A stretch of DNA of 57,322 nt from Pseudomonadota bacterium (GTDB lineage: Bacteria > Pseudomonadota > Gammaproteobacteria > Steroidobacterales > Woeseiaceae), in NCBI GenBank assembly GCA_022574185.1, contig JACZSM010000011.1, positions 1 to 57,322 of the forward strand, in the 5' to 3' direction. Shown here piece by piece: positions 1 through 9,656 of this stretch. The notes beneath the pieces were generated by a model, which was given only the letters and a program-made list of their open reading frames with translations, was not told the DNA's origin and did not search any database. How positions within the stretch are numbered: the stretch's first letter is position 1; every line of letters begins with the position of its first letter. The translations under genes and the position numbers were made by a program.

Positions 1-1515
1 GAGTGGGGCCTGCCGATGATGAAAGACCCGGAAACCGGGCGCTATCAGCGCGAAGGCAAATGGCAGATCATGATCCATGGCGAAAGCTACAAGCCGATCG
101 TCGCCGAAGCCGCGCGCAAGGCGGCCACCAAAATTTACAACCGGATCATGGTGACTCACCTGCTGATGGACGAAACGAATCCGCAGCGGGTCGCCGGGGC
201 CGTCGGGTTCAACGTCCGGTCGGGCGATTTCTACGTGTTCCGCGCGAAGGCAGTCATCGTGACCGCCGGTGGTGCGTCGCATATCTTCAAGCCCCGTGCA
301 GCCGGTGAAGGCATGGGACGAACCTGGTATGCCCCATGGAGCAGCGCGTCTTGCTACGCGTTGCCGATCCTCGTCGGCGCCAAGATGATGCAGATGGAGA
401 ACCGCATCGTCCTGACCCGATTCAAGGACGGCTACGGTCCGGTCGGTGCCTACTTCCTGCATCTGAAGACCTACACCGAAAACGCGTATGGGGATGAATA
501 CGAGTCCAAGTGGTACGAACACACGCGGGAATTAGTCGGGGATTACGTCGACAGAAAACCGATGCCGACCTGTCTGCGCAATCATGCCATTCTGCAGGAG
601 ATCAAAGCAGGCAGAGGTCCGATCCGCATGGTAACGAAGGAGGCCTTCCAGGATCCGCACAAGGAGACTGTTGGCTGGGAGAACTTTCTCGGCATGACGA
701 TCGGGCAGGCAGTCGTCTGGGCGTCGCAGAACATCGATCCCAAACACACCAATCCCGAACTGACTACGTCCGAGCCTTACGTCATGGGCTCCCACGCCAC
801 GTGTTCCGGCGCGTGGGTGAGCGGGCCGGAGGACTGCGCCCCCGCCGATTACCAGTGGGGATACAACCGCATGATGACCGTCGACGGACTTTTCGCCGCC
901 GGCGACACGGCTGGCGGCGCCGCCCACAAATTCTCTTCGGGATCCTTCGCGGAAGGCCGGATCGCCGCGAAGGCGGCCGTCAATTACGTCAACGACCTGG
1001 GCCGGGACCAGCCTCGGGTCAGCGAGACCGAATACCAGGATTTGCAGAAAACGGTCTTCCAGCCCATGGAGAACTACGCCGTGGGTCGCAACGAGATTGT
1101 CGCGGGCACGGTGTCGCCGAGTTATCTCCTGCCCCTTCACGGCCTGCTGCGTCTCGAGCAGATCATGGACGAATACGTCGGTGGTATCGGCGCCCACTAC
1201 ACGACCAACGAACCGTTGCTCACCCGGGGCCTGGAATTGCTACAAATGTTGAAGGAGGATCTGGACCACCTGGGCGCCGAAGACCTGCACCAGCTGCAGC
1301 GGGCATGGGAGCTACAACACCGCGTCGTGGCGTCCGAATCCGTAACGCATCACACGATGTTCCGCACCGAAACGCGCTGGCCAGGGTATTACTATCGGGC
1401 CGATCATCCGAAGCTCGACGATACTGACTGGCATTGCTTCACCTTGTCCCGCTACGACCGGGAATCCGGGGAATGGAACCTGGAAAAGGCGCCCGTGCAT
1501 CACATCATCGATTAA
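1..1515 (+). CDS. aprA: Adenylylsulfate (APS) reductase alpha subunit, 5' truncated
   Basis: The reading frame is open from base 1 (Glu-Trp-Gly-Leu-Pro before the first ATG at 16), so the N-terminal part, including the FAD dinucleotide-binding fold, lies outside the window. The visible ~504 residues match the AprA flavoprotein: VTAGGASHIFKP, the long insertion with MVTKEAFQDPHKE, the FAD-contacting AAGDTAGGAAHKFSSGSF segment and a helical C-terminal part. In sulfur oxidisers AprAB works in reverse, turning sulfite plus AMP into APS in the cytoplasm; in sulfate reducers it runs forward. The aerobic-looking neighbourhood favours oxidation, but this is inference. aprB would be expected just upstream, outside the window. 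A HIT-family gene follows after 5 bases and may be co-transcribed. Confidence 0.93.
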   Translation, partial: EWGLPMMKDPETGRYQREGKWQIMIHGESYKPIVAEAARKAATKIYNRIMVTHLLMDETNPQRVAGAVGFNVRSGDFYVFRAKAVIVTAGGASHIFKPRAAGEGMGRTWYAPWSSASCYALPILVGAKMMQMENRIVLTRFKDGYGPVGAYFLHLKTYTENAYGDEYESKWYEHTRELVGDYVDRKPMPTCLRNHAILQEIKAGRGPIRMVTKEAFQDPHKETVGWENFLGMTIGQAVVWASQNIDPKHTNPELTTSEPYVMGSHATCSGAWVSGPEDCAPADYQWGYNRMMTVDGLFAAGDTAGGAAHKFSSGSFAEGRIAAKAAVNYVNDLGRDQPRVSETEYQDLQKTVFQPMENYAVGRNEIVAGTVSPSYLLPLHGLLRLEQIMDEYVGGIGAHYTTNEPLLTRGLELLQMLKEDLDHLGAEDLHQLQRAWELQHRVVASESVTHHTMFRTETRWPGYYYRADHPKLDDTDWHCFTLSRYDRESGEWNLEKAPVHHIID

Positions 1516-1520
1516 CTGGC

Positions 1521-1904
1521 GTGAAAGACCCGAATGACCCCTGTCTGTTTTGCACACCGCGTGCGGTGACCCGGCGTAACGAGCTGGCCTATTGCACGCG
1601 CGACAGTTACCCGGTCAGCCCGGGCCATTCGCTGATTATTCCGTTGCGGCACTGTGCCAGTTGCTTCGATCTCACGCCTGACGAGACGGCCGCTTGTATG
1701 GAGCTATTGGCGGCCGAGCGAACAGCACTTGACGATGATTTTAGTCCCGACGGCTATAACGTGGGAGTAAACGTAAATGTGGCTGCGGGACAGGGTATCT
1801 TCCATGTCCACATCCACTTGATCCCCCGTTACACAGGAGATGCCGCAAATCCCCAGGGGGGCGTACGGCAGGTTATTCCCGACAAGGCCGGCTACACGCG
1901 ATAA
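1521..1904 (+). CDS. HIT-family nucleotide hydrolase/transferase
   Basis: A 127-residue HIT-superfamily protein. The catalytic triad motif HVHIHL is at residues 95-100 (His95, His97, His99), and CLFC at 8-11 with His44 could hold a structural zinc, as in the Hint/Fhit branch. The frame is open further upstream, but GTG at 1521 gives the usual N-terminus (KDPNDPCLFC) and sits five bases after the aprA stop. HIT proteins hydrolyse or transfer AMP-linked substrates such as dinucleoside polyphosphates or adenosine phosphosulfates. Placement directly behind aprA makes a role with APS or AMP by-products plausible, since some HIT proteins act as APS phosphorylases; that link is inference. Confidence 0.85.
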   Translation: MKDPNDPCLFCTPRAVTRRNELAYCTRDSYPVSPGHSLIIPLRHCASCFDLTPDETAACMELLAAERTALDDDFSPDGYNVGVNVNVAAGQGIFHVHIHLIPRYTGDAANPQGGVRQVIPDKAGYTR

Positions 1905-1943
1905 AATTCTCCGCAAATGGTCTGTTTGGAGATACGCACATTG

Positions 1944-3902
1944 TCAGGCAACGGCGGATGTGCCGGTCGATGACCACTCGTGCATCGGCAGGCGGATCGT
2001 GAAGCAGGCGCCCTGACCAGGCTTGCTATCCACGTTAATCGTACCCGCGTGTTTTTCGACGATGACCGCGTAAGCAACGCTTAAGCCCTGACCGGTGCCT
2101 GTGCCCACCTTTTTGGTCGTGAAAAATGGATCGAAGACACGCGTTCTAACGTCCTCGGGCATGCCAGGACCATTATCTTTTATGCGAATTTCTACCCAGC
2201 CGTCGAGCATCCGGGTACTGACCGAAATGCTGCCCTTTTCCTGCGGGGCATCACCGACTACGTCACCGATAGCCTGTGCTGCATTAACGATAATGCTCAG
2301 TATCACCTCGTTGATTGCTCCTGGCAGGCATGTCAACGGCGGCAAATCCGGGTCAAGGTCCATGGTCACGGTGGCTACATTTCTCCATGCGTTGCCGCCC
2401 ACCATGATCGTGTTTCTTATCGCGCTATTCAGGTCCATCTGCGTCATCTCCTGGGACGGTTGCGAGAATTCGCCCATCGCACCAACAATCTCGGATACCT
2501 GGCGCACACCCTGCAGAGATCGCTCAATTGCACGTGGAATTTCTACATGGAGTTTCTCCACATCCGCTTCCCTCATCGCCTCGCGAATCGACTCCAACAG
2601 ATCTGAATCTTTAGCATTTGCCGCCAGTTCTACCAGTCTGGTGATCAGCGAATTCAGATTGCGAAAGGCTTTCTCCAGGAATCGTGTGTTGTCACCAATG
2701 GATTGCGCCGGTCTATCAATCTCTTGCGCCATGCCAGCGGCCAGCCGTCCGATCGATTCGAGTTTCTGAGAATGAACAAGCGCGGATTGTTTTTTCTTCG
2801 CCGATCGCAGGAAGGCGTTGAAACGCATCGCAAGCTTGCCAATTTCATCGTTAGATGTGACGTCAAGAGCATTGTCAAAATCGACATCTCCTTCGACCAT
2901 ATGACGCAGGCTTTCCGACACGTGATCAATAGGCCGGGTGATCCTGCCCGCGAGGTAGACTCCGAGCACGATAAATACCAGCGCAAGCGGCCCGGTGACA
3001 GACCAGATACTGATGACGATATTTTTTTCCATCTCCACCAGCACAGCCCGGTCGATGACGGCAATTACTTGCCAATCCGATATTTTGGACGGGTAGAAGA
3101 TCAGCTCGTATGTCGAGTCATCAACGGTTTCTATGTTCTGCCGCAATAATGCATTGGCCAATCCTTCGTAGGGTGGGCCCGACAGTTCGGCGATATTCTT
3201 GAATATGTTATCGCGATTTCTTGGGTCAGCCATGATCGTTCCATCGCCGGCGACCAACATCAGGTAACCGGAGTCCCAGATGGTGCCCGCATCAATCATG
3301 CTCGTTAACCAGCCCAGCGTTACATCGACGGATTGCACACCAATCAATGTACCGTCAGTTCGCGTAACAGTCGTGGCCACAGAGATCATATTTACCTTTG
3401 TCATGCCGATATACGGGGCCGTAACAATTATCTCGAACGGATTGCTGACTGCGGAGACGTACCACGATCGTTTTCGTGGATCGTAGTCACTCAGCACGTT
3501 GTTGATCAGATTTACGAAACCACCGTCAATGGTTGCCAGGTAAATATTTGTCAGGTAGTCACGCTTTGTCGCGTACATCGCATAGTAATTTTCGAGCTCC
3601 GCCTCAAATCCGCCGACTGCTTGCGAATCCGCCAAACGCGGCGTGCTATCCATGTATTTGCTCAATTCCACAGGAATCTGCTGATAGCGATAATTTTTGG
3701 CTAGATACTCGACGTCAGCTTTAACTTTGTCGATAAATGTCTCGAACACGCGATCGATCATTTTGGCTTGTAACGCCGCATCATAGGCGATGCTTTCTTT
3801 CGCCAAAGACACGGTGTCCCGAGCGATGATTGCAGAAAGAGCTACGGACAGGGTGACGACTGTGGCTAGAAACGACAGCGAAAGCTTGCTACGAATGTTC
3901 AT
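1944..3902 (-). CDS. dCache-HAMP histidine-kinase-like protein lacking the phospho-acceptor His
   Basis: A 652-residue membrane sensor. I chose ATG at 3902 (MNIRSKLSLS) because the first transmembrane helix follows directly; the frame is open back to 4001. Order: TM1 (about 10-28), periplasmic double-Cache-like sensor (35-285, with WYVSAV near 148), TM2 (295-318), HAMP (319-372), DHp-like helix (376-480) and HATPase_c (526-639). The ATPase is intact: N-box Asn540, DNGPG at 576-580, FDPFFTTK and GTGTGQGLS. At the H-box the sequence is AAGMAQEIDRP instead of the family's AAG-A-HE-N-P, so Gln393 (codon CAA) stands where the autophosphorylated His should be. No response regulator lies nearby. It may be a pseudokinase or modify a partner; substrate and partner are unknown. 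Confidence 0.88.
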   Translation of the reverse strand: MNIRSKLSLSFLATVVTLSVALSAIIARDTVSLAKESIAYDAALQAKMIDRVFETFIDKVKADVEYLAKNYRYQQIPVELSKYMDSTPRLADSQAVGGFEAELENYYAMYATKRDYLTNIYLATIDGGFVNLINNVLSDYDPRKRSWYVSAVSNPFEIIVTAPYIGMTKVNMISVATTVTRTDGTLIGVQSVDVTLGWLTSMIDAGTIWDSGYLMLVAGDGTIMADPRNRDNIFKNIAELSGPPYEGLANALLRQNIETVDDSTYELIFYPSKISDWQVIAVIDRAVLVEMEKNIVISIWSVTGPLALVFIVLGVYLAGRITRPIDHVSESLRHMVEGDVDFDNALDVTSNDEIGKLAMRFNAFLRSAKKKQSALVHSQKLESIGRLAAGMAQEIDRPAQSIGDNTRFLEKAFRNLNSLITRLVELAANAKDSDLLESIREAMREADVEKLHVEIPRAIERSLQGVRQVSEIVGAMGEFSQPSQEMTQMDLNSAIRNTIMVGGNAWRNVATVTMDLDPDLPPLTCLPGAINEVILSIIVNAAQAIGDVVGDAPQEKGSISVSTRMLDGWVEIRIKDNGPGMPEDVRTRVFDPFFTTKKVGTGTGQGLSVAYAVIVEKHAGTINVDSKPGQGACFTIRLPMHEWSSTGTSAVA

Positions 3903-4099
3903 CGCCGGGCTTTCCCCATCCACACACGCCGGACCACAGATCTGTGCTCGCCATGCCGTTCGGAACTCGCTTTCATACAGTAGAATCGGCTGCATTTTCA
4001 AAAACTTAAAGCATTTTCATGGCTCTGGGCTGCGCGGCGACATTGCGCGGTCGGGGCCGCGCCGACGGTGTGCGCAAACCACAGCGTCAATCCGGTGTA

Positions 4100-6256
4100 C
4101 TACGTCGCTTTTCGTGATTTATTTGCTGTAGCCGTCGGCGGCCACCCGGAGCGCAGATGCAGGTCGCGCTGCGGAAATGGAATTTCGATGCCGTATTCGC
4201 TCAACTTGGTATCCAGCGCCCACAGATAGGCGGACCGGGTTCGGGTCGGGCGTCGGGCACCCTGGCGATTGACCCAGACCAGCAACAGGAAATCCAGGCT
4301 ATTGTCGCCGAATTCCACCAGCCTGATGTCGGGCTCACGGCCTTTCATGTTGGTCAACGTATACGATACTTCTGCTGCCGCTTCCAGCGCCGCCTGTTTC
4401 ACCAGTTCCTTATCGCTGCCATAAGCCACGCCAAAGGGAATGCGGACCCGCAGTATCCTTTCACCGAGCGTCCAGTTCGTCAGCCGTGTGGTTACAAATT
4501 CGGAGTTAGGCACGACGATATCGATGTTGTCGTTGGTATTGATGAGCGTGCTGCGCACGTTGATCGACTTGACAGTACCCGTGAGGCCCGTGTCGAGCTC
4601 GATGTAGTCGCCGACGCGCAGCGAGTGCTCAAACAGGATGATCAGACCGGATACGAAATTATTGACGATGGACTGCAAACCGAAACCGATACCGACACTG
4701 AGGGCACCGGCAACCAATGCAAGATTGCCGAAGTTGATGCCGATCGATGACAGCGCAATAAATATTGCGAGAACGATGATGATGTAATGAGTCAGTCGAC
4801 TCACCGTGTACAACGAAGCCTGCGTTCCACTTGAATCGCTCTGGCCGACACGCCGGATGGCATGCCGAATGCCACGGGACAGCAGCATCGCCACAATCAT
4901 GATGACCAGGACTCGCAGAATGTCAGCGCCCGTGACCGGCGTTTCTCCCACCGAGAACAATGTGACGTCGGTGAGACCGACGGTCCGAAGGTAGACTGTT
5001 TTCACCACGCGGCTGATGCTTGCCAGCCAGGATCTGATCACGCCCGTGTGCTCGGCGGTAGCGCTGTCGACCACGAGCATCAACAACCGTAGATCGGCAA
5101 CAGTGGTGCCCAATTCGCCGACCTTGGCGAGCGTGTCCTGGGCGGTTCCCAGTCGCTGATCCAGCAGCCGACGCGACTCCCGATCAAGGCCGTCCCGATC
5201 GATACTTTGCACAGCGAGCAGTTCGTCTTCAGTTTCGCGCTGCCACTCCGGTGCGGACAAGCTAATGCTGCGAACGAATTCTGACCATGCCAGCGCTTGA
5301 TTCTGCAGCGCGCCCGTATCCACGCCCGCCTCCAGTACCAGCTCGGTCCACCATCGCTGTGCCTCGGCCTGGGCAAGAGCCGTTTCAGCCAGGGCCAGGC
5401 CGATCTCCGCGCCCAGGAGCCGCTGCTGCTCCAGTCGTTGCTGTGATCGACCTCGTTCTGTGTCGAGATCGAGACCACTCGCGGCCAATTGAGCGGCGCG
5501 CAAAATCTCCTGGGCGTCTTCGACAGCGGACTCGCTAGCAGCGACTCGCTCAATGATTTCGTCCAGATTTGCCGCATCGACCGTGGTTGCAAGTCGTCCC
5601 CGGGCCACATCCACGCGCGCAGCAGTTGCATCGGCATAGGCCGTGACGCGCTCGTATCGTTGCGTCAGGAGTTCCAGTCGACGTGCCGAAATTGCCTGGG
5701 CAGAGCGCGCCAGTACCAATCGCAGTGCCACCAGCCAGCGTTCGTCCCCGCCAGCCGCATCCACGTAGTCTTTGAAAGCTGCGTCCCGGCGCCTGCCGGC
5801 CCCATCGAATATGCGCTGTTCGCGCTCTACCTCAAGTCTTTCCTCTTTCGCTTCGGCACGAGCGCTACGGGCCGTGGCCGCAAGCCCAAGCAATATATCA
5901 ATGGAGTAATCAACCTTGGCTGGCGACAGCTGCTGCAGCGCGACATCGCCGTCTTCCAGCAGCGCGAGGTACGCGGTGAAGTTGTCGCGGACTGCATCCA
6001 GTACCGATTGGGCAATGACCTGGTTCTGTGGCGCCAGGGCCGCGATCTGCACGCCAACATTCTCGAGAAATGTGTCAACCCTTGGCTGGACCCCCTCTCG
6101 CGAACCCTCGAACGTAGCCCACCAGTTGTTTTGCAGGGAATTCAGATCCGGCGCGATATTCGTAGTGCTGTCGTCAACACCCTGAGCAGGGCTGTTCACA
6201 GCGACAAATGCGCAGAGCAGCAGCGCGAGCAAGTATTTTGATGGCGCGATCTTCAT
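4100..6256 (-). CDS. Large MscS-family mechanosensitive channel
   Basis: A 718-residue protein, far longer than the 286-residue E. coli MscS and closer to the MscK/YbdG-like long forms. ATG at 6256 places a signal peptide (KYLLALLLCAFVAV, ending near PAQG) at the N-terminus; a GTG at 6298 would add 14 residues with no obvious role. Residues about 30-420 are Ala/Glu/Arg-rich and predicted helical or coiled, probably periplasmic. Three or more membrane helices follow (about 440-550), the last being the pore helix with the MscS signature GIGFGLQSIVNNFVSG, then a beta domain (VGDYIEL, NTNDNIDIVVPNS) and a C-terminal cytoplasmic cage. The expected role is release of osmolytes on hypo-osmotic shock. 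It is a single gene with no clear operon partner. Confidence 0.9.
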   Translation of the reverse strand: MKIAPSKYLLALLLCAFVAVNSPAQGVDDSTTNIAPDLNSLQNNWWATFEGSREGVQPRVDTFLENVGVQIAALAPQNQVIAQSVLDAVRDNFTAYLALLEDGDVALQQLSPAKVDYSIDILLGLAATARSARAEAKEERLEVEREQRIFDGAGRRRDAAFKDYVDAAGGDERWLVALRLVLARSAQAISARRLELLTQRYERVTAYADATAARVDVARGRLATTVDAANLDEIIERVAASESAVEDAQEILRAAQLAASGLDLDTERGRSQQRLEQQRLLGAEIGLALAETALAQAEAQRWWTELVLEAGVDTGALQNQALAWSEFVRSISLSAPEWQRETEDELLAVQSIDRDGLDRESRRLLDQRLGTAQDTLAKVGELGTTVADLRLLMLVVDSATAEHTGVIRSWLASISRVVKTVYLRTVGLTDVTLFSVGETPVTGADILRVLVIMIVAMLLSRGIRHAIRRVGQSDSSGTQASLYTVSRLTHYIIIVLAIFIALSSIGINFGNLALVAGALSVGIGFGLQSIVNNFVSGLIILFEHSLRVGDYIELDTGLTGTVKSINVRSTLINTNDNIDIVVPNSEFVTTRLTNWTLGERILRVRIPFGVAYGSDKELVKQAALEAAAEVSYTLTNMKGREPDIRLVEFGDNSLDFLLLVWVNRQGARRPTRTRSAYLWALDTKLSEYGIEIPFPQRDLHLRSGWPPTATANKSRKAT

Positions 6257-6505
6257 TCGGTCAACGTGGCAGGGCTTGAGCAGATATCCTGGAGACACAT
6301 GCTACGAGAAAACCGCAACATTGGCGACCGCTATCTAGGCAACCTCTGATCTATTCATGAACTCCAATAGTGATACACACGAGATCTTCGTCAGATGTCG
6401 CAACTTCGCACACTATTAACCAGTGCACGCTGCAAATTCAGAGTTACAATTCAATAAATTCAATCAGTTAGCAAGAATAAGGGCAAGGAGCACCTGGCGG
6501 CCATC

Positions 6506-7360
6506 ATGCAAGTCGATCAACAACTACTCGCAGTCATTCGGGCCAGCGTCGAGAACGCATTAGCCGAAGATATCGGTGATGGCGACCTGACGGCTGAACT
6601 CGTGCCGGCGTCGACGATGCTCGACGCTACAATCATCACTCGCGACCCAATGACCATGGCGGGGCGTCCCTGGGTCGATGAGATATTTCGCCAGCTTGAC
6701 CCCCGCATCACTCTGGAGTGGCAAGCTGATGATGGGGATTCGCTCGAAGCTGAGTCACCGGTCTGTAACCTACGCGGTCCTGCCAGGCCGATTCTCAGCG
6801 GCGAACGTGTCGCACTGAATTTCCTGCAAACGCTTTCGGCGACGGCAACTGTGACCAGGGCCTGTGTACTGGCCGTTGCTGGCACCGGCTGCCGTATTCT
6901 TGATACGCGCAAGACGCTGCCGGGTTTTCGTCTGGCCCAGAAATACGCGGTTAGATGCGGTGGCGGTTACAACCATCGCATTGGATTGTTCGACGCGATC
7001 CTGATCAAGGAGAATCACATCGTGGGCGCTGGCGGTATCGGTGCGGCGATAGCGTCCGCACGGAAACTACATCCAGATAAGCCCGTGGAGATCGAGGTTG
7101 AATCGTTGGCGGAAGCGACCGCAGCGTTAACGGCAAGAGCTGACCGATTACTGCTCGACAACTTTACACTAACGATGCTGCAACGGGCCGTAGCACTCAA
7201 TAAAAAGCAAGGCGATCCGCCGGCTGAGCTCGAAGCCTCCGGCGGCGTAACGATTGAAGCAATAGCTGCCGTCGCAGAAACCGGCGTTGACTACATTTCG
7301 GTCGGCGCTCTAACGAAGAGTATCTGTGCTATCGACCTGTCAATGCGCTTCGACAGCTGA
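6506..7360 (+). CDS. nadC: Nicotinate-nucleotide pyrophosphorylase (quinolinate phosphoribosyltransferase)
   Basis: A 284-residue protein of normal length. It converts quinolinate and PRPP to nicotinate mononucleotide, CO2 and PPi, the third step of de novo NAD synthesis. Visible signatures are the N-terminal EDIGDGDLTAELVP segment, SGERVALNFLQ (98-108), TRKTLPGFR (134-142) with KYAV-RCGGGYNHR, KENH (168-171), and the C-terminal ASGGVTIE and YISVGALTKS barrel strands. The ATG at 6506 is kept although the AAGGAG at 6484-6489 is rather far from it. nadA lies 1.2 kb downstream on the other strand; nadB is not in the window. No copy of the palindrome found at nadA was seen upstream of nadC. Confidence 0.95.
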   Translation: MQVDQQLLAVIRASVENALAEDIGDGDLTAELVPASTMLDATIITRDPMTMAGRPWVDEIFRQLDPRITLEWQADDGDSLEAESPVCNLRGPARPILSGERVALNFLQTLSATATVTRACVLAVAGTGCRILDTRKTLPGFRLAQKYAVRCGGGYNHRIGLFDAILIKENHIVGAGGIGAAIASARKLHPDKPVEIEVESLAEATAALTARADRLLLDNFTLTMLQRAVALNKKQGDPPAELEASGGVTIEAIAAVAETGVDYISVGALTKSICAIDLSMRFDS

Positions 7361-7375
7361 TTACACCGCATTGAG

Positions 7376-8398
7376 CTATGGCGCGGACGCGAATCTCTGC
7401 CGACGCGTTTCGATCAATTCCTTGAGATGATCCTGGGTCCGGAACTGCACTTCCAGTGACCGGATCTCGGCCATTAGTGCCTGCACGACGGCCGTGTCTG
7501 AATCCGACTCCTCAATATCGAGAAAGATCTTGTCCATCTCGAAATCGACGACGACCACGAACAGGCGTTCGCCATAGGAGTCGACCCTGGCCGCGAAGAG
7601 CTGGTTAGGGTCCATGCCGAAGGCTTGCGTAAACGCCGGAAGCGACGGTTGTCCCGAATTCATGAGCGCAAAATAACGATTCAGTTTCGCGTAGTTCGCG
7701 AAATCCTCGCCGAGCGTAACGTAGTGCGCGAGCATCGCCGATTGCAGGTACCGTTCACACGCAGGCCCCTGCCGCAACTTCTCATTTTCCCACTCGCCTG
7801 AAATCAGGCGATTGATGTCCTCGTCTTCGAGGCTCACGCCGGAACGGCGCCGGCATCCCCCCGGAAACTCACCGATCGTGAATGCCGTGTTTTTCTTCCG
7901 GAACTGAATCATGGAAACGAGCCGCGAAAAGCCCTCCTGGTACCACACGGGGTACGGGAAGCTCATCTGGTTAAAAAGTGAATGCGTGTAGTGATGTTTG
8001 ATGTCTTCCTGGATCCAGAGGTTGAAATTGCCTTCATTGATAACCACCAGGTGTCGCCCGCCGTGCGCCATACCGACGTAGCTGAGCTGGGGTTCCGGGC
8101 TCACATCCGCAAATTCACGCCGGTTGCGAACGATCAGTACATCAGCCTTAGGAGCAGTTTCCGGTATGCGCCAGGCGCTGACCTGTAACACGGCCGCCCG
8201 GAACAGCTCGAACTCCTCGACGATCTTGCGGGTTTTCTTCGCACTGGCATTGCTGTGGACGACGAAATGCCGGCTTTCATAGCGTTTGAACGGATAGTCC
8301 CTGGCTTCGGCCTGCTGTGGGGCCGCCGCCAGCAACAGTATCGCCGAAAGCAACGGTGTAATGTGGAGCCAGTTTGGCATCTTGCGGTGATTCATCAT
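7376..8398 (-). CDS. Exported metalloprotease-like protein with a degenerate HExxH motif
   Basis: A 340-residue protein with a signal peptide (WLHITPLLSAILLLAAAP, residues 10-27). It resembles the peptidase-MA/DUF1570 type of gluzincin-like proteins: a β-rich N-terminal part (FKRYESRHFVVHSN), the YVGMAHGG-HLVVIN strand, then a metal-site region with HHYTH at 135-139 followed by PVWYQEGFSRLVS (Glu155 as third ligand). In active members the motif is HEYTH; here His136 replaces the catalytic Glu, so the two zinc-binding histidines and downstream Glu remain but the general base is gone. The protein may bind metal without proteolysis. It lies between nadC and nadA, transcribed towards nadC, with no evident functional tie to them. 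The family assignment rests on motif pattern only. Confidence 0.7.
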   Translation of the reverse strand: MMNHRKMPNWLHITPLLSAILLLAAAPQQAEARDYPFKRYESRHFVVHSNASAKKTRKIVEEFELFRAAVLQVSAWRIPETAPKADVLIVRNRREFADVSPEPQLSYVGMAHGGRHLVVINEGNFNLWIQEDIKHHYTHSLFNQMSFPYPVWYQEGFSRLVSMIQFRKKNTAFTIGEFPGGCRRRSGVSLEDEDINRLISGEWENEKLRQGPACERYLQSAMLAHYVTLGEDFANYAKLNRYFALMNSGQPSLPAFTQAFGMDPNQLFAARVDSYGERLFVVVVDFEMDKIFLDIEESDSDTAVVQALMAEIRSLEVQFRTQDHLKELIETRRQRFASAP

Positions 8399-8560
8399 TA
8401 GGTCGACCCTGGATCAATCTGTTCCTATTCGGATCTTGTTATTCGATAAATGTAGCTGTTACCGGCGTCAACGTCATTCCGGGTACCGAAGGATAAGAAA
8501 TTCTATCGTATTGGCGAGGCCTGGTGTGTAAAGAGTATCTTTTCTGGCCTACAGGTATCT

Positions 8561-9577
8561 TTAGCTGCCAGCAGAGAGCATGCGTTCAACCGCGACGCGC
8601 GCACGATTTGCAATGGACGCTTCGATCTCGACACGCGGCTCCAATGTTTCCAGTGCTTCGTAGATATTCGCCAACGTGATGCGTTTCATGTGTGGACACA
8701 GATTGCATGGCCGAATAAATTCCACATCGTGTATGTCTGCAGCCACGTTATCGCTCATTGAGCATTCAGTGACCATCAACACCCGCTTGGGTCGCTTCGT
8801 CTGCACGTAATTTTGCATTTGTGCCGTTGAGCCGACGAAATCCGCAACGCGTAAGACGTCGGGCGGACATTCGGGGTGCGCGATGATCGTTAACTGATCG
8901 TAATTGCGCCGGTACTCCTCGAGCTCTTGCGCCGTAAATCGTTCATGCACCTCGCAACGGCCTTTCCAGGAGATAATTTCAACCTCCGTTTGTTGTGCAA
9001 CGTATGCCGCAAGATATTCGTCCGGGATAAATATGACTTTATCGACGCCCAGCGATTCAACGATATCGACTGCGTTCCCAGACGTGCAGCAGACATCGGA
9101 TTCGGCTTTGACCTCGGCACTCGTATTGACGTAGGTCACAACCGGAACGCCGGGATGTTGCTGACGCAGCTGCCGGACATCCTCCCCGTTAATGGATTCG
9201 GCGAGCGAGCAACCGGCCCGTTCGTCGGGAATCAGCACGATCTTGTCCGGGTTCAGAAGTTTGGCGGTCTCGGCCATGAAATGCACGCCGGCCAGCACGA
9301 TGACGTCAGCATCGGTTTCTACAGCCTTTTTTGCGAGTGCCAGCGAATCACCGCAGATATCTGCTACACAATGAAAAATCTCGGGCGTCTGGTAGTTGTG
9401 TGCCAGCACAACCGCATTGCGACGTTTCTTGAGAGCATTGATGGCCGCCACATAGGGGGCATGGAGAGGCCACTCGACATCGGGTATCACGGTTTTTACG
9501 CGTTCATACGCGGCGGCGGTTTCTCTCGCGACTTCTGCCGAATATTCGAGACTGGCTAACATGGTTGACCCAATCAT
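8561..9577 (-). CDS. nadA: Quinolinate synthase
   Basis: A 338-residue [4Fe-4S] enzyme that condenses iminoaspartate with dihydroxyacetone phosphate to quinolinate. The three pseudo-symmetric domains each supply one cluster cysteine: [20 protein letters not shown] and [10 protein letters not shown]. Other signatures are [42 protein letters not shown] and [14 protein letters not shown]. The ATG at 9577 gives a short N-terminal extension; ATG at 9562 is an alternative. The gene faces away from the nadQ-like regulator, and a large perfect inverted repeat lies 35-79 bases upstream of the start, where it would overlap a promoter. The NAD-responsive control suggested by this layout is inferred. Confidence 0.96.
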   Translation of the reverse strand: MIGSTMLASLEYSAEVARETAAAYERVKTVIPDVEWPLHAPYVAAINALKKRRNAVVLAHNYQTPEIFHCVADICGDSLALAKKAVETDADVIVLAGVHFMAETAKLLNPDKIVLIPDERAGCSLAESINGEDVRQLRQQHPGVPVVTYVNTSAEVKAESDVCCTSGNAVDIVESLGVDKVIFIPDEYLAAYVAQQTEVEIISWKGRCEVHERFTAQELEEYRRNYDQLTIIAHPECPPDVLRVADFVGSTAQMQNYVQTKRPKRVLMVTECSMSDNVAADIHDVEFIRPCNLCPHMKRITLANIYEALETLEPRVEIEASIANRARVAVERMLSAGS

Positions 9578-9611
9578 GCGGGGCTCGGCGATCGAGACCC
9601 TTACGCAATTA

Positions 9612-9656
9612 ATATGCTCTATAGGAGTATATTGTTTATACTCCTATAGAGCATAT
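9612..9656. promoter_or_regulatory. Perfect 20-bp inverted repeat, probable NadQ/NrtR-type operator
   Basis: The left arm (9612-9631) and right arm (9637-9656) are exact reverse complements over 20 bases, separated by TTGTT. Each arm is itself an imperfect palindrome around CTCTATAGGAG, so the site could hold two repressor dimers. It sits between divergently read nadA and the Nudix-type regulator gene, and a TTGACA on the minus strand at 9661-9666 suggests that a nadA promoter runs into it. The position fits an autoregulated NAD operator. The sequence could also form a very stable hairpin if transcribed. Confidence 0.75.

Noticed and set aside
510..1427. Long open frames on both strands inside aprA (510-1427 plus, 532-1197 minus)
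   Set aside because: They are shadows of the aprA frame, Arg-rich and low in protein-like pattern.
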